Numbered from the stretch's first letter, positions 25,625-37,820 are shown. The stretch is 64,000 bases of DNA from Bradyrhizobium sp. 195 (GCF_023101665.1 NZ_CP082161.1:930001-994000), one strand, 5' to 3'. A program made the numbers and translations. The notes: generated by a model from the letters alone, not told the origin.

Positions 25625-26854
25625 TCACTCGGAAGCGACGTCGCCGCTGATGATATCGCCAAACAGTTCCCACTTCTCACCCTTGAAGCGCTGCATCTGG
25701 AGCTGCGAAATCGGGGCGAAGTCGGTGGCGCTGGTGTTGAGCTTGACGCCGGGCAGCATGGTGTCCGGAACGAAGTCCTTCAACGAGGCCGCCTGCTTCA
25801 TGATGTTGGCGCGGGTCAGATCGTCGCCGCACATTTCCAGCACCTTGGCCAGGGTCGAGGCGGCGCCATAGCCGTACACCATGCTGGTGTCCGACTTGTC
25901 GGCGCCCGGCATGTACTTGTCGACGAACTCGTTCCACTTCTTCATGCCGGGGTCGTTGGCCCACTGCGGATCCGTCGAATCCTTGGCATAGGCCGCCGAC
26001 AGCACGCCCTGCGCATTCTCGAAGCCGGCCGGCTTCATCACGCTGCCGACCGAGATCGACACGTTGGTGAGGATCTGGAGTGGCTTCCAGCTGAGCTCGG
26101 CGGTCTTCTTGATGGTCTGGGCCGCGAACTTCGGCGTGGTGTAGATCAGCAGCACGTCGGGATTGGCGGCCTTGATCTTGACGATGTGGCCGTCGATCGA
26201 CGGCTCGGACACCTCGTAGCTCTCCTCCATGATGATCATGGACGAAGCCTTGGCGCCGAGGCCGTCCTTGGTGCCCTTGAGGTAGTCTTTGCCGAAATCG
26301 TCGTTCTGGTAGAGGATCGCGACCTTGGCGTCCGGCTTCTCCTTCATCAGCCATTTCGCGTAGATCTGCGCTTCGCTCTGGTAGGAGGGCTGCCAGCCGA
26401 TGGTCCAGGGGAAGTTCTTCGGGTCGTTCCACTTGGTGGCGCCGGTGGCGACGAAGAGCTGCGGGATCTTCTTGGCGTTGAGGTATTTCTGGATCGCCGT
26501 GTTCGAGGGCGTGCCGAGCGGGTTGAACACCACCAGCACCTCGTCGCTCTCGACCAGCTTGCGGACCTGCTCGACGGCCTTCGGCGGCGAATAGCCGTCG
26601 TCATAGGTGACGAAGTTGATCTTGCGGCCGTTGATGCCGCCCTTGTCGTTGATCATCCGGAAATAGGCTTCTTCGGTCTTGCCGATGACGCCATAAGCCG
26701 ACGCCGGACCGCTGTACGGCATGATGTTGCCGATCTTGATCTCGGTATCGGACGCGCCGGTGTCGTATTTCTTTTGGGCGAGTGCAGCGCCGGAGGTGAG
26801 GGTAGCGACCGCCGTTACGAGTGCGGCGGTTCGAAGTATTCTTCCAAAATGCAA
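25625..26854 (-). CDS. ABC transporter substrate-binding protein (tandem paralogue 3)
   Basis: A 409-residue Peripla_BP_6 protein with a signal peptide at about 1-26 (FGRILRTAALVTAVATLTSGAALAQ). The start is TTG at 26854, supported by an AAGGAG ribosome site six bases upstream. It is the binding protein closest to the permease genes (38 bases after livM) and so probably the main partner of the LivMHFG set. It shares the conserved blocks with paralogues 1 and 2. Confidence 0.9.
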   Translation of the reverse strand: MHFGRILRTAALVTAVATLTSGAALAQKKYDTGASDTEIKIGNIMPYSGPASAYGVIGKTEEAYFRMINDKGGINGRKINFVTYDDGYSPPKAVEQVRKLVESDEVLVVFNPLGTPSNTAIQKYLNAKKIPQLFVATGATKWNDPKNFPWTIGWQPSYQSEAQIYAKWLMKEKPDAKVAILYQNDDFGKDYLKGTKDGLGAKASSMIIMEESYEVSEPSIDGHIVKIKAANPDVLLIYTTPKFAAQTIKKTAELSWKPLQILTNVSISVGSVMKPAGFENAQGVLSAAYAKDSTDPQWANDPGMKKWNEFVDKYMPGADKSDTSMVYGYGAASTLAKVLEMCGDDLTRANIMKQAASLKDFVPDTMLPGVKLNTSATDFAPISQLQMQRFKGEKWELFGDIISGDVASE

Positions 26855-26892
26855 TTCGATCTCCTTCGTTTGAACAACAGTACTTGAGGGCT

Positions 26893-27912
26893 TCAGTTTC
26901 TTTTAATCTTCCCGGCGAGTTGCTGGCCCATGATCGCGATCTGCCTTGCGCCATGCGGCACCAGGTAGATGACGAGGAACAGCAGCACGCCGAATACCGC
27001 GCCGGAAAGGCCCTTGGAGATGCTCTCCGCCATGTTGGGCACGAAGATGATGAAGGCCGCACCGACGAACGAGCCGGGCAGCCAGCCGACGCCGCCGACG
27101 ACCATGCCGAGGAACAGCGAGATCGCCAGCGTGATGGTGTAGCTGTCGGGCGCGACGAACTGCACGGCGATGGCGCCGAGCGAGCCGGCAACGCCGGTGA
27201 TGCCGGCGGACACCCCGAAGGCCAGCGTCTTGTACAGGGCGACGTTGACACCCATCGAGGAGGCCGCGATCTCGTTGTCGCGGATCGCCATGAAGGCGCG
27301 GCCCGAGCGGGAGCGCAGCAGGTTCACCGAGAAGATGTAGATCGCGAGCGTCACGATGAGCGTGAAATAGTACAGCCACATGTCCTGCGACATCGGCAGG
27401 CCGAACGGCGCGTCAGGCTTGGTGACGACGAGGCCCTGTACGCCGCCGGTCCAGTGCTCGAGGAAGTTCAACTTCAGCAGCTGCGGCATCGCGGTCGCAA
27501 GCGCGAAGGTCGCGAGCGCGAGATAGACGCCCGACAGCCGCAGTGCCGGCTTGCCGAACAGGTAACCGAACCCGAAGCAGACCGTGGCGGAAATCGGAAT
27601 CGTCAGCGCGTAGTTGATGTTGGCGTGCTCCATCAGGACCGCCGACGTATAGGCGCCGACGGCGTAGAACGCGCTCTGGCCGAGCGAGAACTGGCCCGAG
27701 CCGCCCGTCAGGATGTTGAGCGCCAGCACCGCGAGCCCGTAGATCAGGAGCATCGTCATCTGGAAGATGATGAAGTTCTTGACGAACACCGGCACGATCA
27801 ACAGCACCGCCAGCACCAACAGCGAGGTGCCCGTGCCGAGCGTCATGGCCCGCTTCGGAACCGCCTCGACCGCCTCGTGGCCTTCGCCGACGACTTCTTC
27901 TGCTGCGCTCAT
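26893..27912 (-). CDS. ABC transporter permease, LivM type
   Basis: A 339-residue permease with about nine hydrophobic segments and the LivM loop SRSGRAFMAIRDNEIAASSMGVN, which contacts the ATPases. The N-terminal 25 residues are charged. The ATG at 27912 follows the LivH stop by two bases; a TTG two codons upstream is the alternative. It is part of iclR-livG-livF-livH-livM-SBP on the minus strand. Confidence 0.92.
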   Translation of the reverse strand: MSAAEEVVGEGHEAVEAVPKRAMTLGTGTSLLVLAVLLIVPVFVKNFIIFQMTMLLIYGLAVLALNILTGGSGQFSLGQSAFYAVGAYTSAVLMEHANINYALTIPISATVCFGFGYLFGKPALRLSGVYLALATFALATAMPQLLKLNFLEHWTGGVQGLVVTKPDAPFGLPMSQDMWLYYFTLIVTLAIYIFSVNLLRSRSGRAFMAIRDNEIAASSMGVNVALYKTLAFGVSAGITGVAGSLGAIAVQFVAPDSYTITLAISLFLGMVVGGVGWLPGSFVGAAFIIFVPNMAESISKGLSGAVFGVLLFLVIYLVPHGARQIAIMGQQLAGKIKRN

Positions 27913-27914
27913 GA

Positions 27915-28793
27915 TCAAACTCGCTTGACGATTTGCCGGCCGAACAGGCCAGCGGGTTTGACGACCAGGACGGAGATGATCAGCGCGAGCGCGATCGGGA
28001 GTTTCAGCTCGTTGCCGACGCCGGGGATGTAGGTGCCGGCGAGGTTCTCGAAGACGCCGACCAGGAAGCCGCCGACCACCGCGCCGAACGGGCTCGACAG
28101 CCCGCCGAGCACCGCGGCGGCAAAGCCGTAGATCAAGACGCCGCCCATCATGTTGGGCTCGAGGAACACCACAGGAGCGATCAGCATGCCGGCGATCGAG
28201 CCGATCGCGGTGGCCATGCCCCAGCCGAGCGCGATCATCCAGCTCGTGTTGATGCCGACGAGACGGGCCGATTCAGGCACCGAGGCGGCCGCGCGCATGG
28301 CGAGACCGATCCGGGTATACTGGAAGAAGAAGTAGAGCCCGAGCAGCAGCAGCACGGTGACGCCGATCATGCCGGCCTGGTGGGTCGAGATCAGCTGGCT
28401 GCCCAGGAACGGCGAGGAGCCGAACGGGGTCGGATACTGCTTGATGGTGAAGTCCCAGATCAGGCCGGCCGAGGAGTTGATGATCGCAAACAGCGCGATG
28501 AAGCCGGCGACATTGGTCAGCACCGGTGCCTTGGCGAGCGGCTTGAACAGGATGCGCTCGATCGCGATGCCGGCGACGAAGGAGAATGCCAGCGTGATGA
28601 TGAAGGCGGCCCAATAGGATACGCCCCATTGCATCAGCTGCCAGGAGATGAAGGTCGAGAACATCGCCATCTCGCCTTGCGCGAAGTTGAGATGGTCGAT
28701 GGCCTGGTAGATCATGACCACGGCGAGCGCCATGCAGGCATAGATCGCGCCCGTGGCGATGCCGGCCAGGACCTGGTTGGTGAACAGCTCCAT
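27915..28793 (-). CDS. ABC transporter permease, LivH type
   Basis: A 292-residue permease with the LivH-type pattern (NQVLAGIATGAIYACMALAVVMIYQA, HLNFAQGEMAMFSTF, and RAAASVPESARLVGINT loop). It lies between livF (13-base gap) and livM. It pairs with LivM to form the transmembrane channel of this HAAT importer. Confidence 0.92.
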   Translation of the reverse strand: MELFTNQVLAGIATGAIYACMALAVVMIYQAIDHLNFAQGEMAMFSTFISWQLMQWGVSYWAAFIITLAFSFVAGIAIERILFKPLAKAPVLTNVAGFIALFAIINSSAGLIWDFTIKQYPTPFGSSPFLGSQLISTHQAGMIGVTVLLLLGLYFFFQYTRIGLAMRAAASVPESARLVGINTSWMIALGWGMATAIGSIAGMLIAPVVFLEPNMMGGVLIYGFAAAVLGGLSSPFGAVVGGFLVGVFENLAGTYIPGVGNELKLPIALALIISVLVVKPAGLFGRQIVKRV

Positions 28794-28806
28794 TGTCCCG
28801 GCTCCC

Positions 28807-29516
28807 TCAGTAACCCAGATAGGATTTGCGGATTTCTTCGTTGTTCGCGATGTCCTTGGCCTTGCCCGACATCACGATGCGGCCGGTCTCGATCACATAG
28901 GCCTGGTCGGCCAGCTCGAGCGCGAGCTGGGCGTTCTGCTCGACCACCAGGATCGACACCTTGTCCTCGCGGTTGATCTTGCCGAGGATGCCGAACAGGT
29001 CGCGTACCACCAGCGGCGCGAGGCCGAAGGACGGCTCGTCGAGCAGCATCAGCCGCGGCCGCAGCATCAGCGCGCGGGCGACCGCGAGCATCTGCTGCTC
29101 GCCGCCGGACAGCGTCCCGGCCTGCTGGGTGTGGCGCTGCTTCAGCACCGGGAAATGCGCGTACATGCGCTCGATGTCGGAGACGATGCCGGCGCTGTCC
29201 TTGCGGGTGATGGCCCCGAGCTGGAGGTTCTCCTCCACCGTCATGGTGGTGAAGGTGCCGCGGCCCTGCGGCACGTGGGCGATGCCGTACCGCACGATGC
29301 TCTCGGTGGAGCGGCTGTTCAGCGGCTTGCCGTCGAACTCGATGCCGCCGGTCGAGCGCACCATGTTGCAGATCGCGCGCAGCGTGGTGGTCTTGCCGGC
29401 GCCGTTGGCACCCAGCAGCGTCACGAGCGAGCCCTCGTTGAGCGAGAAGGACAGGCCATGGAGCGCCTGGACCTGACCGTAATAGGCGCGCAGGTCCTTG
29501 ACGTTGAGCAGCGTCG

Positions 29517-29520
<4 letters not shown>
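28807..29520 (-). CDS. ABC transporter ATP-binding protein, LivF type
   Basis: A 237-residue ATPase. Walker A is GANGAGKTT (about 34-42), signature LSGGEQQMLAVARAL, Walker B LMLLDEPSFGLAP, H-loop replaced by the LivF-typical VVEQNAQ. It overlaps the livG stop by four bases (ATGA), indicating coupled translation. Confidence 0.92.
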
Positions 29521-30314
<794 letters not shown>

Positions 30315-30380
30315 CTCGTCTCGCCCACACTGTTCAGTGGGCGATGGGGCGATGTGAACCGCTCCCGGTGATGACAAAGG

Positions 30381-31247
30381 CTATCTGATCCCCTCGGCCA
30401 CACGCGCAACTTTTCCTCCTGATTTCAGCTTTTTGCTGATGTCTTTTTTGGAATGCGGCATCAGACCCCCGAGCGCCGCTTCGATGTTCCTTACCATCGC
30501 TAAGAGACGCGGTCCAATGTCGTCGATCAAATGCTCTTCCGTGAAGCGGAATGCGGGCGCGCCGCAATTGAATGCGTAGGGACCGGTTCCGTCGTTGAGC
30601 CTAAGCGCGACGCCGGCGGCGCCGATATCGTCGTGCCAGTCGCCGACGGAGATCGCAAAGCCGTACTTCGCGACGGTCTCGCCGGAGCGTTCCAGCCCTT
30701 CGCGCATCTTCGGCCAGCGGCTGCCGTAATGCTCCCGCAGCAGGCGCGAGAGCTCTGCGCGATCGTCGGGGTCGAGCGCCCAGAAATAGGCGCGACCCAT
30801 CGCACTGGTTGCAATCGGCACGCGGGAGCCGACGTCAAGTTGAACACCGACCGTCTCGCTGCCGCGGCTCTGTCCGAAATAGATCATGCTGTGACGGTCG
30901 CGACCGCCGACGGCGACGGCGCCGCCGGTCGCGCGCATCAGGTCCTCGCGAAACGGCTCGGACAAATGCCGAACGCCGAGATTGGCGAGCGCTGCGTAGC
31001 CGAGCGACATTGCGGCGGGGGTGAGCTGGTACTTCTCGAAGCGGGGAACCGGCGTCAGATAGCCGAGCTTGGTCAGCGTATAGGTCAGCCGCGACACGGT
31101 CGGCTTCGGCAGGTTGGTCCGCGCCGCGATTTCCTGATTGCCGAGAAGACCGTCATTGGGTTGGAATGCGCGCAATACGTCCAGTCCGCGGGAAAGCGCG
31201 ACGACGAAGTTCCGATCGGTCGCGGTCTTCTTTCCTGTACGCTTCAT
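30381..31247 (-). CDS. IclR-family transcriptional regulator
   Basis: A 288-residue regulator. The winged HTH is at about residues 15-75 (LSRGLDVLRAFQPNDGLLGNQEIAARTNLPKPTVSRLTYTLTKLGYL) and the effector domain follows (VGVQLDVGSRVPIATSAMGRAYFWA; a conserved GAPAF-type stretch near the C-terminus). The ATG at 31247 is chosen because the upstream frame is not family-like. It is divergent from pimF and heads the liv operon, so it can control import and beta-oxidation together. The 19-base palindrome at 31315-31333 is its likely binding site. Confidence 0.9.
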   Translation of the reverse strand: MKRTGKKTATDRNFVVALSRGLDVLRAFQPNDGLLGNQEIAARTNLPKPTVSRLTYTLTKLGYLTPVPRFEKYQLTPAAMSLGYAALANLGVRHLSEPFREDLMRATGGAVAVGGRDRHSMIYFGQSRGSETVGVQLDVGSRVPIATSAMGRAYFWALDPDDRAELSRLLREHYGSRWPKMREGLERSGETVAKYGFAISVGDWHDDIGAAGVALRLNDGTGPYAFNCGAPAFRFTEEHLIDDIGPRLLAMVRNIEAALGGLMPHSKKDISKKLKSGGKVARVAEGIR

Positions 31248-31274
31248 CCCTGATCTGCTTCTTGCGCGGAGTCG

Positions 31275-31303
31275 TTGACAACGTCCGTGCTTCAAAATAA
31301 CCC
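31275..31303 (+). promoter_or_regulatory. Possible pimF promoter with a consensus -35 TTGACA
   Basis: TTGACA at 31275-31280. The -10 region around 31297-31303 (ATAACCC) is weak. It lies upstream of the IclR-like palindrome, which would then fall just after the transcription start. Confidence 0.4.
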
Positions 31304-31314
31304 TGCCGTCAAGA

Positions 31315-31333
31315 TGCGGAATTAAATTCCGCA
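31315..31333. promoter_or_regulatory. IclR-type operator, TGCGGAATTAAATTCCGCA
   Basis: A perfect 19-base palindrome (9-base arms, central A) between the iclR start (31247) and the pimF start (31379). Its core GGAATT-A-AATTCC resembles the known E. coli IclR consensus TGGAAAT-N-ATTTCCA. The chance of a perfect 19-mer palindrome here is low. Confidence 0.75.
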
Positions 31334-31378
31334 CCGCGAAATCGACAAAAGTATATAGCCCCACCAAGGAGGGACACC

Positions 31379-33475
<2,097 letters not shown>

Positions 33476-33497
33476 TGGGGCTTTGCGCTCCAACTCT

Positions 33498-33605
33498 CCG
33501 TCATTCCGGGATGGCCCGCAGGGCCAGACCCGGAATCCATTTCGCCGCTGAGCGCGCGGCCCGATGGATTCCGGGTTCGATGCTTCGCATCGCCCCGGAA
33601 TGACG
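33498..33605. repeat. Palindromic repeat between pimF and pimA
   Basis: Arms cgtcattccggg / ccccggaatgacg enclose a second pair (cccggaatccat / atggattccggg). A related copy lies at 37821-37927. It sits within the operon gap and ends only about ten bases before the pimA start. Confidence 0.8.
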
Positions 33606-33615
33606 ACCGAATGTG

Positions 33616-35286
33616 ATGCAGAGAATGACCCATCCCGGCGAACAGTTTTACCCCGAGGGCGTGCGGTGGGACGACACCATTGTCCAGGGCACGCTGCCTG
33701 ACCTGCTGTCGAAAGCCGCTGCCGACTACGGCCCGCGCACCGCGCTGGAGTTCCGGGACCGTTCGATCACCTACACCGAGCTCGCAGCTCAGGCCGAGCG
33801 CGCCGCCGCGGCGTTTCTGCGCGCCGGCTGCGGCAAGGGCTCCTCTGTCGCGCTGTTCCTCGGCAATTCGCCGGATCACTCCGTCAACTTCTTCGGCGCG
33901 CTGAAGGCGGGCGCCCGCATTGCGCATCTGTCGCCGCTCGACGGCGAGATCGCGCTGACCCACAAGGTCTCCGATTCCGGCTCGCGCCTGCTGGTCACGT
34001 CCAATCTCGCGGCGCTGCTGCCGACCGCGCTGAAATTCCTGGAGAAGGGGCTGATCGATCGCCTCGTCGTCTGCGAGGACGATCATTGGGGCAAGGTCGG
34101 CACGCCGCAGGCGGCGATCCCCAATGATCCGCGCATCGTGACGTTCAAGGTCTTCGTCGAGGGCGCGACCGCGCCGGCAGAATGGCCCGCCGTGACGGCC
34201 GACGACGTCGCGCTGCTGCAATATACCGGCGGCACCACCGGCCTGCCCAAGGGCGCGATGCTGACGCACGGCAATCTCACCTCCGCTGTGTCGATCTACG
34301 ACGTCTGGGGCAAGCCTTCGCGCGCCGCGCGCGGCGACGTGATCGAACGCGTGATCTGCGTCCTGCCGCTGTTCCACATCTATGCGCTCACTGTGGTGCT
34401 GCTGTCCTCGCTCAGCCGCGGCAATTTGATCTCGCTGCATCAGCGCTTCGACGTCGAAGCCGTGATGCGCGACATCGAGGTCAAGCGCGCCACGTACTTT
34501 CCGGGCGTGCCGACGATGTGGATCGCGATCGCCGCGCTGCCTGACCTCGACAAGCGCGACTTCTCCTCGCTCACTGTCATCGGCTCCGGCGGTGCGCCGC
34601 TGCCGGTGGAGATCGCGAACTTCTTCGAACGCAAGGTCGGCAAGAAGCTGCGCAGCGGCTGGGGCATGACCGAGACCTGCTCGCCCGGCACCGGTCATCC
34701 GCCCACGGGGCCGGAGAAGCCCGGCTCGATCGGCCTGATGCTGCCCGGCATCGAGCTCGACGTCGTCGCGCTCGACGATCCCAAGCGCGTGCTGCCGCCG
34801 GGCGAAGTCGGCGAGATCCGCATCAAGGGCCCGAACGTCACCAAGGGATACTGGAACAGGCCGGAGGGTTCAGCGGAGGCCTTCGTCGACGGCCGCTTCC
34901 TCACCGGCGACATCGGCTATGTCGACACCGACGGCTACTTCTTCCTGGTCGACCGCAAGAAGGACATGATCATCTCCGGCGGCTTCAACGTCTATCCGCA
35001 GATGATCGAGCAGGCGATCTACACCATACCGGGCGTGCACGAGGTGATCGTGCTCGGCATTCCCGACCCCTATCGCGGCGAGGCCGCAAAGGCCTTTATC
35101 AAGCTGAAGCCGGACGCAAAGCCGCTCTCGCTCGACGAGCTGCGCGCGCAGCTGGCCGGCAAGCTTGGCAAGCATGAACTACCGGCCGCGGTCGAATTCG
35201 TCGACGATCTGCCGCGTACGCCGGTCGGAAAATTGTCGCGCCACGAATTGCGCCAGCAGCAGAAACCGTCACAATCCAAATCATAG
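33616..35286 (+). CDS. pimA: Medium-chain dicarboxylate/fatty acid-CoA ligase (PimA-like)
   Basis: A 556-residue adenylate-forming enzyme. The AMP-binding loop is YTGGTTGLPKGAMLTH (about 203-218), followed by GWGMTETCSPGTGHP and the hinge/A8 region DGYFFLVDRKKDMIISGGFNVYP; the catalytic lysine is in TPVGKLSRHELR near the C-terminus. PimA of Rhodopseudomonas palustris activates C7-C14 dicarboxylic and fatty acids. Three starts are possible (GTG 33613, ATG 33616, ATG 33625); none has a strong ribosome site, possibly because the repeat lies just upstream. Confidence 0.88.
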   Translation: MQRMTHPGEQFYPEGVRWDDTIVQGTLPDLLSKAAADYGPRTALEFRDRSITYTELAAQAERAAAAFLRAGCGKGSSVALFLGNSPDHSVNFFGALKAGARIAHLSPLDGEIALTHKVSDSGSRLLVTSNLAALLPTALKFLEKGLIDRLVVCEDDHWGKVGTPQAAIPNDPRIVTFKVFVEGATAPAEWPAVTADDVALLQYTGGTTGLPKGAMLTHGNLTSAVSIYDVWGKPSRAARGDVIERVICVLPLFHIYALTVVLLSSLSRGNLISLHQRFDVEAVMRDIEVKRATYFPGVPTMWIAIAALPDLDKRDFSSLTVIGSGGAPLPVEIANFFERKVGKKLRSGWGMTETCSPGTGHPPTGPEKPGSIGLMLPGIELDVVALDDPKRVLPPGEVGEIRIKGPNVTKGYWNRPEGSAEAFVDGRFLTGDIGYVDTDGYFFLVDRKKDMIISGGFNVYPQMIEQAIYTIPGVHEVIVLGIPDPYRGEAAKAFIKLKPDAKPLSLDELRAQLAGKLGKHELPAAVEFVDDLPRTPVGKLSRHELRQQQKPSQSKS

Positions 35287-35311
35287 ACAAGTAGGTTCAC
35301 AGGAGGATCCG

Positions 35312-36502
35312 ATGGATCTCGCATTCACGAAAGAAGAGCAGGCGTTTCGCGAGGAAGTGCGATCATTCTTCCGCGACAACGTGCCGCCGGATACGCGGCG
35401 CAAGCTGGTGGAGGGCCGCCACCTCTCGAAGGACGAGATGGTGACGTGGTGGCGCATCCTCAACAAGAAGGGTTGGGGCGTCAGCCACTGGCCCAAGCAA
35501 TATGGCGGCACCGGCTGGACCAGCGTCCAGCACTACATCTTCAACGAGGAGCTGCAGTCCTATCCGGCGCCGCAGCCGCTCGCCTTCGGCGTCAGCATGG
35601 TCGGCCCGGTGATTTACACCTTTGGCAATGAGGAGCAGAAGAAGCAATATCTGCCGCGCATCGCCAATGTCGACGACTGGTGGTGCCAGGGCTTTTCCGA
35701 GCCCGGCTCCGGCTCCGACCTCGCCTCGCTCAAGACCAAGGCCGAGCGCAAGGGCGACAAGTGGATCATCAACGGCCAGAAGACCTGGACGACGCTTGCC
35801 CAGCACGCCGACATGATCTTCTGCCTGTGCCGCACCGACAACAATGCGAAGAAGCAGATGGGCATCTCCTTCATCGTGTTCTCGATGAAGTCGAAGGGCG
35901 TCACGGTGCGCCCGATCCAGACCATCGACGGCAGCCACGAGGTCAATGAAGTGTTCTTCGACGACGTCGAAGTGCCCGTCGAGAATTTGATCGGCGAAGA
36001 GAACAAGGGCTGGGACTACGCAAAATTCCTGCTCGGCAACGAGCGCACCGGCATCGCTCGCGTCGGCGTCTCCAAGGAGCGGCTGCGCCGCATCCGCGAT
36101 CTCGCCGGCAAGGTCGAATCCGCCGGCAAGCCGATCATCCAGGACGCCGCGTTCCGCGAGAAGCTGGCGGCCTGCGAGATCGAGCTGAAGGCGCTCGAGC
36201 TCACCCAGCTCCGCGTCGTCGCCGACGAGGGCAAGCACGGCAAGGGCAAGCCCAATCCGGCCTCCTCGGTGCTGAAGATCAAGGGCTCCGAGATCCAGCA
36301 GACCACCACCGAGCTGCTCATGGAAGTGATCGGCCCGTTCGCCGCGCCTTACGATGTGCACGGCGACGACGGCTCGAACGAAGCCATGGACTGGACCGCC
36401 CAGATCGCGCCGAGCTACTTCAACAACCGCAAGGTCTCGATCTACGGCGGCTCCAACGAGATCCAGCGCAACATCATCGCCAAGGCGGTGCTGGGGCTGT
36501 GA
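35312..36502 (+). CDS. pimC: Acyl-CoA dehydrogenase, large-subunit type (PimC-like)
   Basis: A 396-residue FAD enzyme. It has the ACAD blocks (WCQGFSEPGSGSDLASLKTKAERKGDKWIINGQKTWTT and QTTTELLMEVIGPFAAPYDV) and the C-terminal YGGSNEIQRNIIAKAVLGL. An AGGAGG ribosome site precedes the ATG. It lies 25 bases after pimA; in R. palustris a thiolase gene (pimB) lies between these two, but none is present here. With PimD it would introduce the double bond in the acyl-CoA. Confidence 0.88.
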   Translation: MDLAFTKEEQAFREEVRSFFRDNVPPDTRRKLVEGRHLSKDEMVTWWRILNKKGWGVSHWPKQYGGTGWTSVQHYIFNEELQSYPAPQPLAFGVSMVGPVIYTFGNEEQKKQYLPRIANVDDWWCQGFSEPGSGSDLASLKTKAERKGDKWIINGQKTWTTLAQHADMIFCLCRTDNNAKKQMGISFIVFSMKSKGVTVRPIQTIDGSHEVNEVFFDDVEVPVENLIGEENKGWDYAKFLLGNERTGIARVGVSKERLRRIRDLAGKVESAGKPIIQDAAFREKLAACEIELKALELTQLRVVADEGKHGKGKPNPASSVLKIKGSEIQQTTTELLMEVIGPFAAPYDVHGDDGSNEAMDWTAQIAPSYFNNRKVSIYGGSNEIQRNIIAKAVLGL

Positions 36503-36517
36503 GGCAACAATGACGGT

Positions 36518-36614
36518 GTCGTCCTCCGCGAAAGCGGGGGACCCAGTACGCCGCGGCGGTCGTGAGTACGGCAGGCGGCTGCGTTTACTGGATCCCCGCC
36601 TTCGCGGGGATGAC
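36518..36614. repeat. Palindromic repeat between pimC and pimD
   Basis: Arms tcctccgcgaaagcggggga / tccccgccttcgcgggga plus an inner 'acccagtacg...ttactggat' pair. It belongs to the same family as 21211-21313 and 43490-43592, and occupies most of the 163-base gap. Confidence 0.75.
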
Positions 36615-36665
36615 GTCTGAGGGTGAGGCGACGGCAGGGCAATTCCCGCCGATTTGGAGAGAAAC

Positions 36666-37808
36666 ATGGATTTTGATCTGAACGAGGAGCAGCGGCTTCT
36701 CAAGGAAAGCATCGACGGCCTGCTGACCGATTCTTACGATTTCGAGCAGCGCAAGAAATACATGAAGGAGAAGGGGGGCTGGAGCAAAGCCGTTTGGCTC
36801 AAGCTCGCCGAGCAGGGTCTGCTCGGCCTGCCCTTCGCGGAAGCCGATGGCGGCTTCGGCGGCGGCGGCGTCGAGACCATGATCGTGATGGAGGCGCTCG
36901 GCAAGGCGCTGGTGCTCGAGCCTTACCTCGCGACGGTCGTGATCGGTGGCGGCTTCCTGCGCCATGTCGGCACCGATGCGCAGAAAGCCGCGCATCTGCC
37001 CGGCATCATCGACGGCAGCAAGACGCTCGCCTTTGCCCAGCTCGAGAAGAACTCCCGCTACGATCTGTTCGACGTCACCACGACGGCGAAGAAGAAAGGC
37101 AACGGCTGGGTCATCGACGGCGAGAAGTTCGTCGTGCTCAACGGCGAGAACGCCGACACGCTTGTCGTCACCGCGCGCACCAAGGGCGATCGCCGTGACA
37201 AGACCGGCATCGGCGTGTTCCTGGTCCCCGCCAATGCCAAGGGCGTGACCAAGAAGTCCTACCCGACCCAGGACGGCCTGCATGCCGCCGACATCACCTT
37301 CACCGGCGTCGAAACCGGCCCCGATGCGGTGCTCGGCAATCCCGAGGATTCGCTCGCGCTGATCGAGCGCGTGGTGGATGAGGCCCGCATCGCGCTCTGC
37401 GCCGAGGCAGTCGGCTTGATGGATGAATCGCTGAAGACCACTGTCGAGTACATCAAGACCCGAAAGCAGTTCGGCGTCGCGATCGGCTCGTTCCAGTCGC
37501 TGCAGCACCGCGCCTCCGACATGTTCGTCGCCGCTGAGCAGGCGCGCTCGATGTCGATGTTCGCGACCATGGCGAGCGATTTCGAGAGCGCCCAGGAGCG
37601 CGCCAACGCCGTCGCGGCGGCCAAGGTGCAGATCGGAAAGTCGCTGAAGTTCGTGGGACAGCAGGCGATCCAGCTGCACGGCGGCATCGGCATGACCATG
37701 GAGGCCAAGATCGGCCACTACTTCAAGCGCCTCACCATGATCGAGAACAGCTTCGGCGACACCGACTACCACCAGCGCCGCGTCGCGGACTCGGGCGGGT
37801 TGGTCTGA
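36666..37808 (+). CDS. pimD: Acyl-CoA dehydrogenase, small-subunit type (PimD-like)
   Basis: A 380-residue ACAD-fold protein. It has an N-terminal MDFDLNEEQRLLKESIDGLL, a diverged middle FAD/substrate domain, and the C-terminal RKQFGVAIGSFQSLQHRASDMFVAAEQARSM and QLHGGIGMTMEAKIGHYFKRL that bind FAD. It is more diverged than PimC, as in the paired large/small acyl-CoA dehydrogenase subunits of this pathway. A GGAGAGAAAC ribosome site precedes the ATG. Confidence 0.87.
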   Translation: MDFDLNEEQRLLKESIDGLLTDSYDFEQRKKYMKEKGGWSKAVWLKLAEQGLLGLPFAEADGGFGGGGVETMIVMEALGKALVLEPYLATVVIGGGFLRHVGTDAQKAAHLPGIIDGSKTLAFAQLEKNSRYDLFDVTTTAKKKGNGWVIDGEKFVVLNGENADTLVVTARTKGDRRDKTGIGVFLVPANAKGVTKKSYPTQDGLHAADITFTGVETGPDAVLGNPEDSLALIERVVDEARIALCAEAVGLMDESLKTTVEYIKTRKQFGVAIGSFQSLQHRASDMFVAAEQARSMSMFATMASDFESAQERANAVAAAKVQIGKSLKFVGQQAIQLHGGIGMTMEAKIGHYFKRLTMIENSFGDTDYHQRRVADSGGLV

Positions 37809-37820
37809 CCACACTATGAC

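Noticed and set aside
33560..33605. A gggttcgat stretch resembling a tRNA T-arm
   Set aside because: It belongs to a palindromic repeat; no acceptor or anticodon stem accompanies it. No tRNA was found in the window.
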